Source: Halomonas sp. ALS9 (GTDB lineage: Bacteria > Pseudomonadota > Gammaproteobacteria > Pseudomonadales > Halomonadaceae). From it: 64,000 bases of DNA. Position numbers and translations under genes: made by a program. Of this stretch, positions 50,546-60,533 are shown piece by piece. The notes under the pieces were generated by a model that saw only the letters and a program-made list of their open reading frames with translations, had not been told where the DNA came from and made no database searches. Location: the NCBI RefSeq assembly GCF_001651035.1, contig NZ_LXRG01000163.1:146719-210718 (forward strand), read 5' to 3'. The stretch's first letter is position 1, and the number at the start of each line of letters is the position of its first letter.

Positions 50546-52009
50546 ATGCGACTGGCACACTGGGCAGTCAATGCCCCTTTACGACCCCTACTGTTAGCGG
50601 TATTAACCGCTTCTTTTGTATTGCCTGCTCAAGCTGCCGACCTCATCACGATTACCCGTGATGCGTTGGACAATAACGCTGCGCTTGCATCGGCGCGCTC
50701 CGAATATTTGGGCGTTGAAGCAGGTCGAGATATTGTGCGAGGTGGGCTGCTCCCCCAAATCAATGCGTCGGGCAATGTGACGCATAACCAGCAGTATGAA
50801 AGTCAGGGATCCTCCCAAGCGGGAGCAGGTGCTGGCGCAGGTAATGTGAGTGCCGGTGATGACCGCTACAACACCGCGTCACTCACCCTTGAAGCCACCC
50901 AGGCACTCTATGATGAGGTGACGCGCCGACAAGTCAGCCAGGCCGAGCGCCAGATCGATCAGCAGGTCTATTTGCTAGCGGCGACCGAACAGCAGCTGTT
51001 AATTGATGTGGCCAGCGCCTATTTCGACATTCTACGTGCATACGAAGTTTTAGAAGCGCGTCTTGCCCAGGAACGTGCTATTGGGCGCCAGCTTGAGCAA
51101 GCCGGCGAGCAGTTTGAGGTGGGTTTGATTGCGATTACTGAAGTCGAAGAGGCTCGCGCTACCTTTGACCAGTCACGTGCTGATCGGATTGCCGCGGAGA
51201 GCAATCTACAGGTGGCTTTTGAGGCACTAGAGCAGTTGACCGGCCAGCGCTATGCCAGAATTGAAGCGTTGGGTGACAGCATGCCGATTGCCCTCCCTGA
51301 GCCAAGCAGCCGCGACTATTGGGTAGAGCAAGCCCTTGAGCTTAATCCGCAAGTATTGGCCCAGCAGGCGGCTATTGAGGTTTCCCGTAGCGGTGTAGAC
51401 ATTGCCCGCGCGGGTCGTTTGCCTACCCTGCAAGCCTTTGGCAACTATCAATATGGCGACAGTGACATTGATGGCACCACCGGGAATGATTCCTCCAGCC
51501 AGGTGGGTATCAGCGCTAATTTACCGATCTATACCGGTGGTAGTACCAGCGCCAGCATCCGCCAGGGAACCTATCAACTGGAGAGTAGCCAGTACGATTT
51601 CGAGTCTCAGCGTCGCTCGTCGATCCAGCAGGTGCGCTCGCTGTACACCCAAGTCAGCAACGATGTGGAAACCGTCGAGGCTCGACAGCAAGCCATCGTT
51701 TCTAACCGAAGTGCGTTGGAAGCCACGCGCGCCGGTTACGAGGTCGGCACCCGGAATATTGTGGATGTTTTGAACGCTGAGCAGAATTTGTATAACGCCA
51801 TCGCTAATTACGCCGAGGCTCGCTACGACTATGTGGTGAATCTGCTCTCGCTGCGTCAGCAGGCCGGTCGCCTGGATGTAGACGCCATTGAGGAAGTCAA
51901 TGCGTGGTTAACCGGTGATGAGGTGAACTTTACCTTGCCCGAAACCAGCGGCAACGACCGCTATGAACCCGCGCTCAACATCGGTGCGCCGCCCCAGCCT
52001 GGCACTTAA
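50546..52009 (+). CDS. TolC family outer-membrane efflux channel
   Basis: 487 residues from the ATG at 50546 (AGAGG site). Signal peptide to ...LPAQA, about residue 31. TolC pattern with two repeats of long helices: the first contains RDALDNNAALASARSEYLGVEA and SLTLEATQALYDEVTRR, the second contains QVGISANLPIYTGGSTSASI and YEVGTRNIVDVLNAEQNLYNA, a well-conserved block. It forms the outer-membrane duct of the tripartite pump encoded by the next two genes. It has no lipobox, unlike OprM-type proteins. Confidence 0.93.
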   Translation: MRLAHWAVNAPLRPLLLAVLTASFVLPAQAADLITITRDALDNNAALASARSEYLGVEAGRDIVRGGLLPQINASGNVTHNQQYESQGSSQAGAGAGAGNVSAGDDRYNTASLTLEATQALYDEVTRRQVSQAERQIDQQVYLLAATEQQLLIDVASAYFDILRAYEVLEARLAQERAIGRQLEQAGEQFEVGLIAITEVEEARATFDQSRADRIAAESNLQVAFEALEQLTGQRYARIEALGDSMPIALPEPSSRDYWVEQALELNPQVLAQQAAIEVSRSGVDIARAGRLPTLQAFGNYQYGDSDIDGTTGNDSSSQVGISANLPIYTGGSTSASIRQGTYQLESSQYDFESQRRSSIQQVRSLYTQVSNDVETVEARQQAIVSNRSALEATRAGYEVGTRNIVDVLNAEQNLYNAIANYAEARYDYVVNLLSLRQQAGRLDVDAIEEVNAWLTGDEVNFTLPETSGNDRYEPALNIGAPPQPGT

Positions 52010-52086
52010 TTGCTTGTCGATTGTGAGTGATCCAGGTGCGCGCGTGCTATCGGTCACCTTAAAAAAGATATATGGGAATTCAACGT

Positions 52087-53358
52087 ATGAAGAAGATGAT
52101 TCACTCACGCCGAGCGAGTCTGGTGACGCTGGTAGCTGCGTTGGCGCTTTCAGCCTGTGGTCAAGAGCAAGCCGAGGCACCCCAGCAGGGGGGTGGGCAA
52201 GAAGCCCCGCCCCATAAGTTCGAAGTGGCTGAAATGGCGCGTCAGGATATACCGCTGGATAAGTCGTACCCCTCGCTGCTGCGCAGTGATGATGAGGTCA
52301 CCTTGGTTGCCCGTGTAAATGGTTTTCTTGAAGAGCGCCACTTCGAACCCGGCCAGTTGGTCGAAGAGGGTGATCGCCTTTACACCATCGAGCCGGATCT
52401 TTACCAGGCAACGGTCAATCAGCGTGAAGCGGATCTTCAGAGCGCCCGTGCCGAGCTTTCCAGGGCCCAGCGTGATGCCCAGCGTTTTGAGCAGCTACTC
52501 AGCCAAAACTCGGTGAGTCGTCAGCAGTATGACCAGGCACTAGCCGACCAACGGGTTGCCCAAGCGAGCGTAGCACAGGCAGAAGCGGCACTCTCCAGCG
52601 CTAACCTGGATCTCGGCTACTCCCAAGTGACAGCCCCTGTATCGGGCATGATCGGGTTGAGCCAAATTAACGTGGGCAATCTGGTTACCTCTGGTACGGA
52701 ATTAGCGACGATCACTCCGCTGGATCCGTTGGAAGTGCGTTTCCAGTTGCCCCAGCGTGATGCTTTTGAGCTGCGTCGCCAGTTGAGTGACGGCGGTGAT
52801 ACCTCGGATATTCGTGCGCGGTTGAGTATCCCAGGCGTAAGTGGTGGCAGCGATTCTGAATTAGAAGGGCATTTAGACTTTCTGGGCTCGCGGGTCGATA
52901 GCGGCACCAGCACCGTGCAAGCGTCAGCCACCTTTGAAAATCCCGACGCAAGCATACTGCCTGGGCAATTTGTGCGTGTGCGTATTGAGGGCCTGAAACG
53001 CTTTGACGTAATAGCAGTGCCTGAAATCGCGGTGACGCAAGGGTTGATGGGCCCGCAGGTGTTTGTCCTGGATGAAGATAACAAAGCCCGCGAAAGGACT
53101 GTTTCATTAGGCGAAGTTGCTGGCCCTTGGCAGTTGATTCGTGAAGGCATTGAGCCAGGCGATCGAGTAATTGTCGGCGACCCGGCGGGTTTACAACCGG
53201 GCATGGTTATTGATCCTCAGCCGTTTAGTGGCGATGCGGAGGCTGTGGTCGAAGAGGCCGAGCAAGAAGAAGCGCAAGAGCAGGCAGAAGCGGCGCAACA
53301 GATGGAAGAGGGGGCTGCTGATGGCCAGCCCGCTGAAGGGGAAGAGGGTGCGCAATAA
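52087..53358 (+). CDS. RND efflux periplasmic adaptor (AcrA/MexA family) lipoprotein
   Basis: 423 residues from the ATG at 52087; a start at 52072 is also in frame. The N-terminus has a lipobox LSACG, so the protein is lipid-anchored. Membrane-fusion-protein order: lipoyl half (ARVNGFLEERHFEPGQLVEEGDRLYTIEP in blocks), an alpha-helical hairpin (about 85-150), the second lipoyl half (TAPVSGMIGLSQINVGNLV), then beta-barrel. The tail after about residue 375 is unusually acidic and Glu/Gln-rich. Its stop and the RND start share one base (TAATG). Confidence 0.94.
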   Translation: MKKMIHSRRASLVTLVAALALSACGQEQAEAPQQGGGQEAPPHKFEVAEMARQDIPLDKSYPSLLRSDDEVTLVARVNGFLEERHFEPGQLVEEGDRLYTIEPDLYQATVNQREADLQSARAELSRAQRDAQRFEQLLSQNSVSRQQYDQALADQRVAQASVAQAEAALSSANLDLGYSQVTAPVSGMIGLSQINVGNLVTSGTELATITPLDPLEVRFQLPQRDAFELRRQLSDGGDTSDIRARLSIPGVSGGSDSELEGHLDFLGSRVDSGTSTVQASATFENPDASILPGQFVRVRIEGLKRFDVIAVPEIAVTQGLMGPQVFVLDEDNKARERTVSLGEVAGPWQLIREGIEPGDRVIVGDPAGLQPGMVIDPQPFSGDAEAVVEEAEQEEAQEQAEAAQQMEEGAADGQPAEGEEGAQ

Positions 53359-56300
53359 TGAATTTCTCTAACTTCTTCATCAGCCGCCCGATATTTGCCA
53401 CAGTACTGGCAATTATCGTGACGCTGGTGGGCGTGATGTCGATGCGCGTTCTGCCCATTGAGCAGTACCCAAGCGTAGTGCCGCCCACAGTCTCAGTTCA
53501 GGCGCAGTTCCCAGGTGCGGATGCGGAAACCGTGGCGCAAACGGTGGCAGCACCGATCGCAGAAGCCATTAACGGCGTTGAGGACATGCTCTACATGACC
53601 TCAAACAGCGCCGATAACGGCACCATGAGCCTGAGTGTGGCGTTTAATATCGGCACCGATGGTGATATCAATACCATTAACGTCAATAACCGTGTTCAAG
53701 GGGCGCTATCCCAGCTCCCCGAGGCTGTGCAGTCCCAAGGTGTTACCGTTGAGCTGCGTTCCGACTCTATTTTGATGTTTATCGCGTTGACCTCGCCTGA
53801 TGGCGACTACGACAACATCTATATGCAGAACTACGCAACCCTCAACGTGCTTGACGAACTGCGTCAGGTTCCGGGGGTGGGTAACGCCGAAGTGTTAGGT
53901 GGTGGCGAGTTCGCCATGCGAGTCTGGATGGATCCGGACAAGTTGGCCCAGTACGACCTTACGCCCAGCGAAGTGGCCAGTGCGATTAGAGCACAAAATA
54001 CTGAGATCCCGGCCGGTAGTCTGGCCTCAACGCCGCAAAGTGAGCCGCGGGCGTACACTTATACGATTACCGCAGGCGGCCGTCTGAATGATGTCGACGA
54101 TTTCCGTAATATTTACCTACGCACCAATAGCGATGGTTCTTCATTGCGCCTGGAAGATGTAGCGCGGATTGAGCTTGGAGCCTCTTTCTACGGCGTTGAC
54201 GCACGTTTGAACGGCTCTACCATGACGCCAATTATTATCAACCAACAGCCCGGAGCCAACGCGCTGGCAACGGCTGAGGGCGTGCGAGTCACCATGGACG
54301 AGCTGGCCGAGAGGTTTCCGCCTGGTCTTGAATATGTTGCTCCCTATGACACTACGCTGTTTATAGATGCATCGGTTGAGACGGTTCTACATACCTTTGT
54401 TGAAGCCTTCCTGATCGTTATCGTCATTTTGTTTATTTTCCTGCAGAACTGGCGTTTCACCGTGATTGCCATGTCGGTGGTGCCGGTTGCGGTGGTAGGC
54501 ACTTTTGCCGGTTTCTACATGTTTGGCTTCTCGATCAACCTGTTAACGCTATTTGCGCTGGTGCTATCGATAGGCATTGTGGTTGACGATGCCATTCTGG
54601 TGGTGGAAAACGTGGAGCGCGTGCTGAGTGAAGAGGAAGATATCAGTGTGCGCGACGCCACCGTCAGGGCGATGAAAGAAGTCGGTGGACCGGTTATTGC
54701 GACCTCACTGATCATGGCCGCGGTATTTGTACCCGTGGCTTTCCTGGGCGGCTTTACCGGGCAGATTTACCAGCAGTTTGCGATCACCGTGGCGATTTCG
54801 GTGGCCATCTCGGCGTTAATGGCGTTGACCTTTACGCCCGCCCTGTCTGCGATTTTTATTAAACATAAAATTGCCGGGGCCGGTCAGACCAAGTTTAAAC
54901 GCGCCTTGAATACACCGCTGCGGCTGTTTGACCGGCTGTTTGCGGGTATCACCGCCGCTTATATGTGGCTAGTGAAAGGCTTGGTGAGGTTTTGGGTGTT
55001 GGCGCTGGCACTCACGGTACTTACCGGGGTGGGCTCGTACTGGCTATACGCCAATACGCCTTCAACACTGGTGCCAGAGACGGATCAGGGGGTCGTGCTG
55101 GTAAGCGTCTCACTGCCTGATGCCGCGTCGCTGGATCGTACCCAACGCTATATGTCGAAGCTCAGCGCGGCGATTGAAGATATCCCCGGTGTGGAATACT
55201 CCTCAGCGGTGGCGGGCTATGACATTTTGTCGAGTGCCGTTAACACTGCTCGGGGAGTTATGTTTATAAACCTAAGCCCTTGGTCTGAGCGTGAGCTGAC
55301 TGCTACCGAACTCGTTGGTCGCATTATGGGGCTGGGGGCCAGTATTGATGGTGGCTCTGCGATGGCCTTTAATTTGCCACCGATCATGGGGCTTTCGACC
55401 ACGGGTGGTTTTACGGGGTATTTGCAATCATTTGATGGTGCATCGACTCGTGAGCTCTATCAAGCCTCACTGCAAATCATGCAGAAGGCCAACCAACATC
55501 CAGCGTTGAACCGGGTGTTCACCACCTTTAACGTTAATGTGCCGTCCTACCGTGCCAATATCGACCAACAGAAAGCGTTAAGTTACGGCGTTGCACTGGA
55601 AAATATTAACTCGGCCCTGTCCAATACATTTGGTAACGGCTTTGTTAACTATTTCAGCTATCAAAACCGTAATTTCCAGGTGTATCTGCAAAACGAAGCT
55701 GAATTCCGCAAAACGCCAGAAGACATCAACAGCGTTTATGTGCGTGGTGGAAATGGCGAACGTATCCCGCTTTCTGAATTTGTCGAGCTTGAGCGCCAAA
55801 CCGGCCCATCGGTCGTATCGCGCTTTGGTGTTTACGCTGGCGCTATGTTCCAGGGTGAACCCGCTGCTGGCTACAGTTCCGCTCAGGCGATAGAAGCGAT
55901 GAACGAGGTGGTGCAAGAAACACTGGGCGATAACTGGGGGATGGGTTGGACCGGTACGGCTTATCAGGAGTCCAACATGGGCAGTGCCGCGACGCTGGCA
56001 ATTGTCTTCGGGCTGTTGATGGTGTTCCTGATTTTGGCGGCCCAGTATGAAAGCTGGTCGTTACCGCTGGCGGTACTGACGGCAACGCCCTTTGCTTTCC
56101 TCGGCGGTATTGGCGGGATAGTTCTGCGCGGGCTGGATACCAGTGTTTATGTCCAGATCGGCATGCTGGTAGTCGTCGGTCTTGCGGCGAAGAACGCGAT
56201 CCTGATTGTGGAATTTGCTGAGCTGCAGCGTAAAGAACAGGGCAAAACCATTCGTGAAGCGGCGATTACTGCGGCTGAGCTGCGTTTCCGCCCCATTGTA

Positions 56301-56546
56301 ATGACCTCCTTGGCGTTTATCTTCGGCACTTTGCCGTTGGCCTTAGCCACCGGTGCCAGCGATGTGAGTAGCCACCACATCGGTACCACAGTGGCGATGG
56401 GTATGTTCTCGGTTGCTACTTTGGGTAGTCTGTTTATTCCCAGCTTCTATGCCATGATTGCGACGGCGTCTGATTGGCTAGGTCGTAAGATGAAAGGAAA
56501 CAAGCATGGTTCTGCTAAGCCAGCACTGGAGCATGACAAGCACTAA
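53358..56546 (+). CDS. RND multidrug efflux pump, HAE1 type (AcrB/MexB family)
   Basis: 1062 residues, the usual length. N-terminal FFISRPIFATVLAIIVTLVG, porter-domain PSVVPPTVSVQAQFPGADAETV (in blocks), the proton-relay Asp pair in TM4 as IGIVVDDAILVVENVERV, and the second-half motifs LVVVGLAAKNAILIVEFA and RFRPIVMTSLAFIFGTLPLA. Twelve spans and two periplasmic loops are expected. With the TolC-type and adaptor proteins it exports hydrophobic or amphiphilic compounds using the proton gradient. A strong terminator follows. Confidence 0.97.
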   Translation: MNFSNFFISRPIFATVLAIIVTLVGVMSMRVLPIEQYPSVVPPTVSVQAQFPGADAETVAQTVAAPIAEAINGVEDMLYMTSNSADNGTMSLSVAFNIGTDGDINTINVNNRVQGALSQLPEAVQSQGVTVELRSDSILMFIALTSPDGDYDNIYMQNYATLNVLDELRQVPGVGNAEVLGGGEFAMRVWMDPDKLAQYDLTPSEVASAIRAQNTEIPAGSLASTPQSEPRAYTYTITAGGRLNDVDDFRNIYLRTNSDGSSLRLEDVARIELGASFYGVDARLNGSTMTPIIINQQPGANALATAEGVRVTMDELAERFPPGLEYVAPYDTTLFIDASVETVLHTFVEAFLIVIVILFIFLQNWRFTVIAMSVVPVAVVGTFAGFYMFGFSINLLTLFALVLSIGIVVDDAILVVENVERVLSEEEDISVRDATVRAMKEVGGPVIATSLIMAAVFVPVAFLGGFTGQIYQQFAITVAISVAISALMALTFTPALSAIFIKHKIAGAGQTKFKRALNTPLRLFDRLFAGITAAYMWLVKGLVRFWVLALALTVLTGVGSYWLYANTPSTLVPETDQGVVLVSVSLPDAASLDRTQRYMSKLSAAIEDIPGVEYSSAVAGYDILSSAVNTARGVMFINLSPWSERELTATELVGRIMGLGASIDGGSAMAFNLPPIMGLSTTGGFTGYLQSFDGASTRELYQASLQIMQKANQHPALNRVFTTFNVNVPSYRANIDQQKALSYGVALENINSALSNTFGNGFVNYFSYQNRNFQVYLQNEAEFRKTPEDINSVYVRGGNGERIPLSEFVELERQTGPSVVSRFGVYAGAMFQGEPAAGYSSAQAIEAMNEVVQETLGDNWGMGWTGTAYQESNMGSAATLAIVFGLLMVFLILAAQYESWSLPLAVLTATPFAFLGGIGGIVLRGLDTSVYVQIGMLVVVGLAAKNAILIVEFAELQRKEQGKTIREAAITAAELRFRPIVMTSLAFIFGTLPLALATGASDVSSHHIGTTVAMGMFSVATLGSLFIPSFYAMIATASDWLGRKMKGNKHGSAKPALEHDKH

Positions 56547-56577
56547 CCCTTAGCGATTAACCAAGGGCGATAGTAAG

Positions 56578-56611
56578 CGGGTGCTACCTTCGGGTGGCAC
56601 CCGTTTTTTTT
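56578..56611 (+). terminator. Terminator of the efflux operon
   Basis: CGGGTGC (56578-56584) pairs with GCACCCG (56597-56603), the inner stem closes on a TTCG loop, and a run of T follows. Confidence 0.92.
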
Positions 56612-56715
56612 AGTACGATGACCCAGGTCAAGTTAGAAGTGGCATTCCAAAGCTAACCTGGACTAAGCTGGAAGTAACAACACATCACCGGCTAAGTACC
56701 GGGGGAGGACACGCC

Positions 56716-57402
56716 ATGCAATCTCTACTGCACGCTGCTACGCAATTTCCGGGCATTGTTTTTACCCTATTACTGGGGCTACTCGCCCTCTACTGGCTAT
56801 TAGTGATTATCCGCCTGGCGCCCTTAGAGCTGTTTGAGCGCGATAGTCTAAAAGAGGATCATCTTGCCAGCACGCTGGTCTCTTTAGGCTTCGCGGGGGT
56901 TCCCGCCACGCTGGCATTAACGGTAATTTTAACCATTGGTGCCGTGCTCACCTTGGCAATCGAACTGCTGGTATTGCGTTGGTTGCCACTGGGCTTGATA
57001 CGTATCCCGGTAGGGGTACTGGTGCTATGGGTTTCACTAGTGGTTGCCTCGCCCGTAGCGGCAATGCTCTGCCAAGCGTTGCACCGTGGGCTGCACCGTT
57101 ACCGCCCCTTCACCCGGCGCTGTTTACTGGGCCAAACGGTCATCGTGACTGAGCGCCAAGGCGCGGGGGAGCAGGCGTTTGCAATGATTGATAATGAGCC
57201 CAACAGCACGGTGAAACTACTCAGCAAACGCGATGCCCTGCCTGTACAGGGAGAACGCCGGGTGCTGGTGAAGTACTTACCTGAAGAAGGGGCTTACCGC
57301 AGCGTCTCTGAACAGGCGTATCTTGAAACACGGATTCGTTTGAACAAACTGCGACTCAATCAGAAAAACCGCACTTCAGCCCATTACTCGCCTTCGCACT
57401 AA
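56716..57402 (+). CDS. Membrane protein with C-terminal OB-like domain (YqiJ/NfeD-like)
   Basis: 228 residues with three or four hydrophobic segments in the first 125 (FPGIVFTLLLGLLALYWLL, GVPATLALTVILTIGAVLTL, IPVGVLVLWVSLVVASPVAA), then a soluble part of about 100 residues starting RRCLLGQTVIVTERQGAGEQ. The layout resembles YqiJ/DUF1449 proteins, whose tail is an OB-fold domain and which are linked to flotillin-like partners. No flotillin gene adjoins it here. GGGGAGG ribosome site. Identification is by layout and some sequence resemblance, so it is moderate. Confidence 0.6.
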   Translation: MQSLLHAATQFPGIVFTLLLGLLALYWLLVIIRLAPLELFERDSLKEDHLASTLVSLGFAGVPATLALTVILTIGAVLTLAIELLVLRWLPLGLIRIPVGVLVLWVSLVVASPVAAMLCQALHRGLHRYRPFTRRCLLGQTVIVTERQGAGEQAFAMIDNEPNSTVKLLSKRDALPVQGERRVLVKYLPEEGAYRSVSEQAYLETRIRLNKLRLNQKNRTSAHYSPSH

Positions 57403-57453
57403 TACGCCACTCTCGCTGGGGTGCAGGGAAGCGCAAATTTACCGCGTCACGGT

Positions 57454-58386
57454 TTATTTCCACCACCGACGCCACTGCTGCGCCAGCCACTGCATTGCAC
57501 GCTGCCAGCCAGTGGCGTTTTGCGTTTTATTATCTGGCGTTGGGCGAGGTGCGGGGCGGTTTAAAAAGTGGCGAATGGGGTCAACCTGTGCCGGTTTATC
57601 CAGCATGGGGGCGTGACCGCAGTTAGGCACACTCAGCGTTACTAGCTTAGGCTGTGCCTCGGCCATCTTCGGCAATGTTTCAGGGTCTAATAATGTAGAC
57701 TCTTCCCCGCGAATGACCATCACCGGGCAGCGAATATTCGCCCAGTCGGCCCACATATCGCGCGGCGTATCATGCACAAACTGTTCGCCGATGCGTGGGT
57801 CAAAGTGGTACGTCCAACTGCCATCCGGCAAGCGACGGGCACTGTTGAGCGCGAGCTCGCGGCGTGCGGATTCAGCGGTAATGCCGAAGCTGGCGTAGTG
57901 CTGATTAAGCTCTTGTTGGAGTTCGCTAAAGGTAGAAAACCGATGGGTAACGCCGAAATAACTGGAAAGACCAATCAGGCCCTGTGTGTTCAGCTCAGGG
58001 CCAACGTCGTTAAGAATCAGCCGGGAAATACGCGCGCTGTGCTGTGGATCTGCGGCGATCAGCATGCCTAGTAGTCCACCCATTGAGGTGCCCAGCCAAT
58101 CAACGTCATCAAGTTCAAAGTGATCGAGTAGCGCGATTGCAACAGTTACGTAATGGCTATAAAGATAATCATGGGCAGGGAATAGCGACCAGCTAGATAA
58201 CCCGCGGCCTGGAGTGTCTGGAGCGAGCACCCGCCACTCACTACCGAGTTTCCGCGCCAACGCATTAAAGTCGCCCCCATGGCGAGCAAGGCCATGCCAG
58301 GCGATAAGTGTGCGGGGGGCGGTAGGGTTCCAAATACGTACGGCCACTTCTAATTCGCGTACGCGGATAAACGCTAAGGCATCCAT
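57454..58386 (-). CDS. Alpha/beta hydrolase
   Basis: 310 residues from the ATG at 58386. The fold is clear: oxyanion region AWHGLARHGGDFNALARKLG, DTPGRGLSSW, nucleophile elbow WLGTSMGGLLGM (Ser), acid-bearing strand VMVIRGEESTLLDPETLP, and catalytic His in VPNCGHAPMLDKP. The C-terminal 40 residues are basic and Trp-rich. The substrate is unknown; many such enzymes are esterases or C-C hydrolases. It lies on the same strand as, and 77 bp downstream of, the TetR regulator gene. Confidence 0.9.
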   Translation of the reverse strand: MDALAFIRVRELEVAVRIWNPTAPRTLIAWHGLARHGGDFNALARKLGSEWRVLAPDTPGRGLSSWSLFPAHDYLYSHYVTVAIALLDHFELDDVDWLGTSMGGLLGMLIAADPQHSARISRLILNDVGPELNTQGLIGLSSYFGVTHRFSTFSELQQELNQHYASFGITAESARRELALNSARRLPDGSWTYHFDPRIGEQFVHDTPRDMWADWANIRCPVMVIRGEESTLLDPETLPKMAEAQPKLVTLSVPNCGHAPMLDKPAQVDPIRHFLNRPAPRPTPDNKTQNATGWQRAMQWLAQQWRRWWK

Positions 58387-58463
58387 AGTCGGCTCACACG
58401 GCTGTAACGGTATGGCCAGTATTAGCATACTTGCTGCACTGCAGCGATAGCTGAATGAAGTGT

Positions 58464-59075
58464 TTAGCGCTGCATCATACGAATAGCGGCATCAATCAGC
58501 TCGCCACCACGTTCACGAATCGAAAAAGCTTCGGGGTTACGCAGCCAGTCGTGGAATAGACCACCCATCATTGATTGCATCAAGCGAGCTGCTATTTGCG
58601 GGCTTAAATCTTCGCGCAGTAACTGCTGCTGTTTAGCAAGGATAAATACGTCAAGCATTTCATCAAAGCACTCGTTGCCAATCTCTTCCTGCATTTCCAG
58701 CGGATTGATGTCGCTGAAAAACTCACAGCGATGCAATAAAATCGACAGTACCCGTTGGTAAGACGGTTGCTCAATGCGCACCAAGCCAGCATGGCAGGCT
58801 AGGCGTATGGCTTCTAGCGGCGATAGCTCGGGGTCAGCTTTGTCCACCTCATCCATCAACGACTGAAACGGCATACGCACCTGTTCAACCAGCGCCATGA
58901 ACAGGTCGCCTTTGTTCTTAAAATGCCAATACACGGCACCGCGGGTAAGGCCAGCATGGCGAGCGATTTGCTCTAGAGAGGTGCGTGCCACGCCTTTGGC
59001 AAAAAATACCTCTTCAGCAGCTTCAAGCAGCGCTTCGCGAGTAGCGGCGGCCTCAGCTTTGGTCTTTCTTGCCAT
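58464..59075 (-). CDS. TetR family repressor, AcrR/TtgR-like
   Basis: 203 residues. N-terminal helix-turn-helix typical of the efflux-pump AcrR/TtgR/MexZ group: MARKTKAEAAATREALLEAA, FFAKGVARTSLEQIARHAGL, TRGAVYWHFKNKGDLF. The C-terminal domain binds ligand. AcrR-type regulators repress RND pumps until drugs bind. It does not adjoin the pump operon at 50546, but the sequence upstream of this gene (59136-59154) and the pump promoter share a nine-base half site, so it is the best candidate regulator of that operon. Confidence 0.92.
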   Translation of the reverse strand: MARKTKAEAAATREALLEAAEEVFFAKGVARTSLEQIARHAGLTRGAVYWHFKNKGDLFMALVEQVRMPFQSLMDEVDKADPELSPLEAIRLACHAGLVRIEQPSYQRVLSILLHRCEFFSDINPLEMQEEIGNECFDEMLDVFILAKQQQLLREDLSPQIAARLMQSMMGGLFHDWLRNPEAFSIRERGGELIDAAIRMMQR

Positions 59076-59135
59076 GAAAGTGCAACCTCATAATCGACAC
59101 AGTATGGTCACATTTTAACCTAAGCTTGAGCACAT

Positions 59136-59154
59136 TTACATTCAAAACTGTATG
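59136..59154 (-). promoter_or_regulatory. Candidate TetR autoregulatory site
   Basis: TTACATTCA (59136-59144) and GTATG (59150-59154), 60 bp upstream of the repressor gene. The efflux promoter carries TTACATTCATGTATG on its minus strand (50343-50357). Confidence 0.45.
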
Positions 59155-59290
59155 GATAAATGTTTCATCTCATAACGTGGATTAACAAATTCGTCATTTC
59201 TTGACTGAAAGCGTATAAACAGGCAATGAGACTGGCTCACATCGTACGAATGTCGTGAGCATAACGGATTAAAAAAACAGGATAGAAAGC

Positions 59291-60322
59291 ATGGCGCGAG
59301 CTCCTTTTCAGCTGGGCGAACATACCATTATGCCCGGCCAACGCTTACAAGTTGACGTGCCGGTGGCGCGTTTGTATACCCACACGCCCCTGCACATTCC
59401 TGTCGAGGTCGTTCATGGTCGCAAGGATGGCCCGGTGCTGTTGGTCTGTGGTGGCATTCATGGTGATGAGATCAACGGGGTGGAAATTGTCCGCCGGGTG
59501 CTACGCGCAAAAGCGATCAATAGTATCCGCGGCACCTTGATCGCTGTGCCGGTGGTGAATGTATTTGGCTTCTTACAGCAAACGCGCTATTTACCGGATC
59601 GCCGGGATCTTAATCGCTGCTTTCCGGGCAGTGAGTCAGGCTCTTTGGGCGGTCGCATCGCAGCGTTATTTCGCGAAAAAATTGTTGATCACGCCACGCA
59701 TATTATTGATCTGCACACCGGGGCTATTCACCGTACCAACCTGCCACAAATTCGTGCTCAGCTGCAAACCGGCAGTGAAACTGAGCGCATGGCCGATGCT
59801 TTTGGCGCACCGGTGGTGCTCAATGCGGAACTACGTGAAGGTAGCCTGCGCCACTACGCCCAGACGCGGGGGATTCCGGTGCTCACCTATGAAGCTGGCG
59901 AAGCGCTGCGTTTTGACGAGTGGGCGATTGCCCCAGGGGTGCGTGGCGTGCTGAGGGTGATGCGCCGTTTAGGCATGCTGACCGGCGAGCAGCGCCGCCG
60001 CACGCCAGCACCCGCGGAGCTGGCCAAAGGGTCAAGCTGGGCACGTGCACCTATCGACGGTATTTTGCGCCCTAAGGTGCGCTTAGGCGCCCGCGTTGCC
60101 AAAGGAGAAGTACTGGGCAAAGTCGCTGACCCTTTTGGTAATGACGAGGGTGAAGTGCGCGCCGCTGCCGATGGCATTGTGATTGGCATGAGCCGTTTAC
60201 CGCTGGCCAACGAAGGCGAGGCGCTGTTCCATATTGCCCGCTTTGATGAAATTGAGGAGGCTGAAACCGCCGTTGAAAGCTTTAACTCAAGCCTGGTGCC
60301 GCCTCCTGATTCATTTTATTAA
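59291..60322 (+). CDS. Succinylglutamate desuccinylase/aspartoacylase family protein
   Basis: 343 residues, M14-type zinc amidohydrolase. Zinc ligands are in GGIHGDEINGVEIVRR (H, E) and the distal His in IIDLHTGAIHR; DRRDLNRCFPG is the conserved Arg/Asn substrate block. The C-terminal 100 residues (RAPIDGILRPKVRLGARVAKGEVLG, in blocks) form a lipoyl-like barrel as in AGR/DUF2817-type members. It probably removes acyl groups from an N-acyl amino compound. Single gene between the TetR and catalase units. Confidence 0.9.
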   Translation: MARAPFQLGEHTIMPGQRLQVDVPVARLYTHTPLHIPVEVVHGRKDGPVLLVCGGIHGDEINGVEIVRRVLRAKAINSIRGTLIAVPVVNVFGFLQQTRYLPDRRDLNRCFPGSESGSLGGRIAALFREKIVDHATHIIDLHTGAIHRTNLPQIRAQLQTGSETERMADAFGAPVVLNAELREGSLRHYAQTRGIPVLTYEAGEALRFDEWAIAPGVRGVLRVMRRLGMLTGEQRRRTPAPAELAKGSSWARAPIDGILRPKVRLGARVAKGEVLGKVADPFGNDEGEVRAAADGIVIGMSRLPLANEGEALFHIARFDEIEEAETAVESFNSSLVPPPDSFY

Positions 60323-60533
60323 TTGGCTTTCATAGTTAATTGCTATCTCTTTGATAGTTAAGAATTGGCTACTATAAATGGCAAGTTGGCCGCTGCTTGA
60401 CTATACCTAGGGGTGGGCTTTGTTAGCGGCTACTGAAATAAGAATGTAAAAAAACAAAAAATAGCCAAGCTTTCATCGTGCTCGAATGAGTGGCGATAAA
60501 TCGCCACGTCGACCGTGACATGGAGGAAATACG

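Noticed and set aside
52617..53204. 195-codon minus-strand open frame in the adaptor gene
   Set aside because: It is a shadow of a well-conserved gene on the other strand, with low-complexity Ser/Thr/Arg/Pro composition and no ribosome site.
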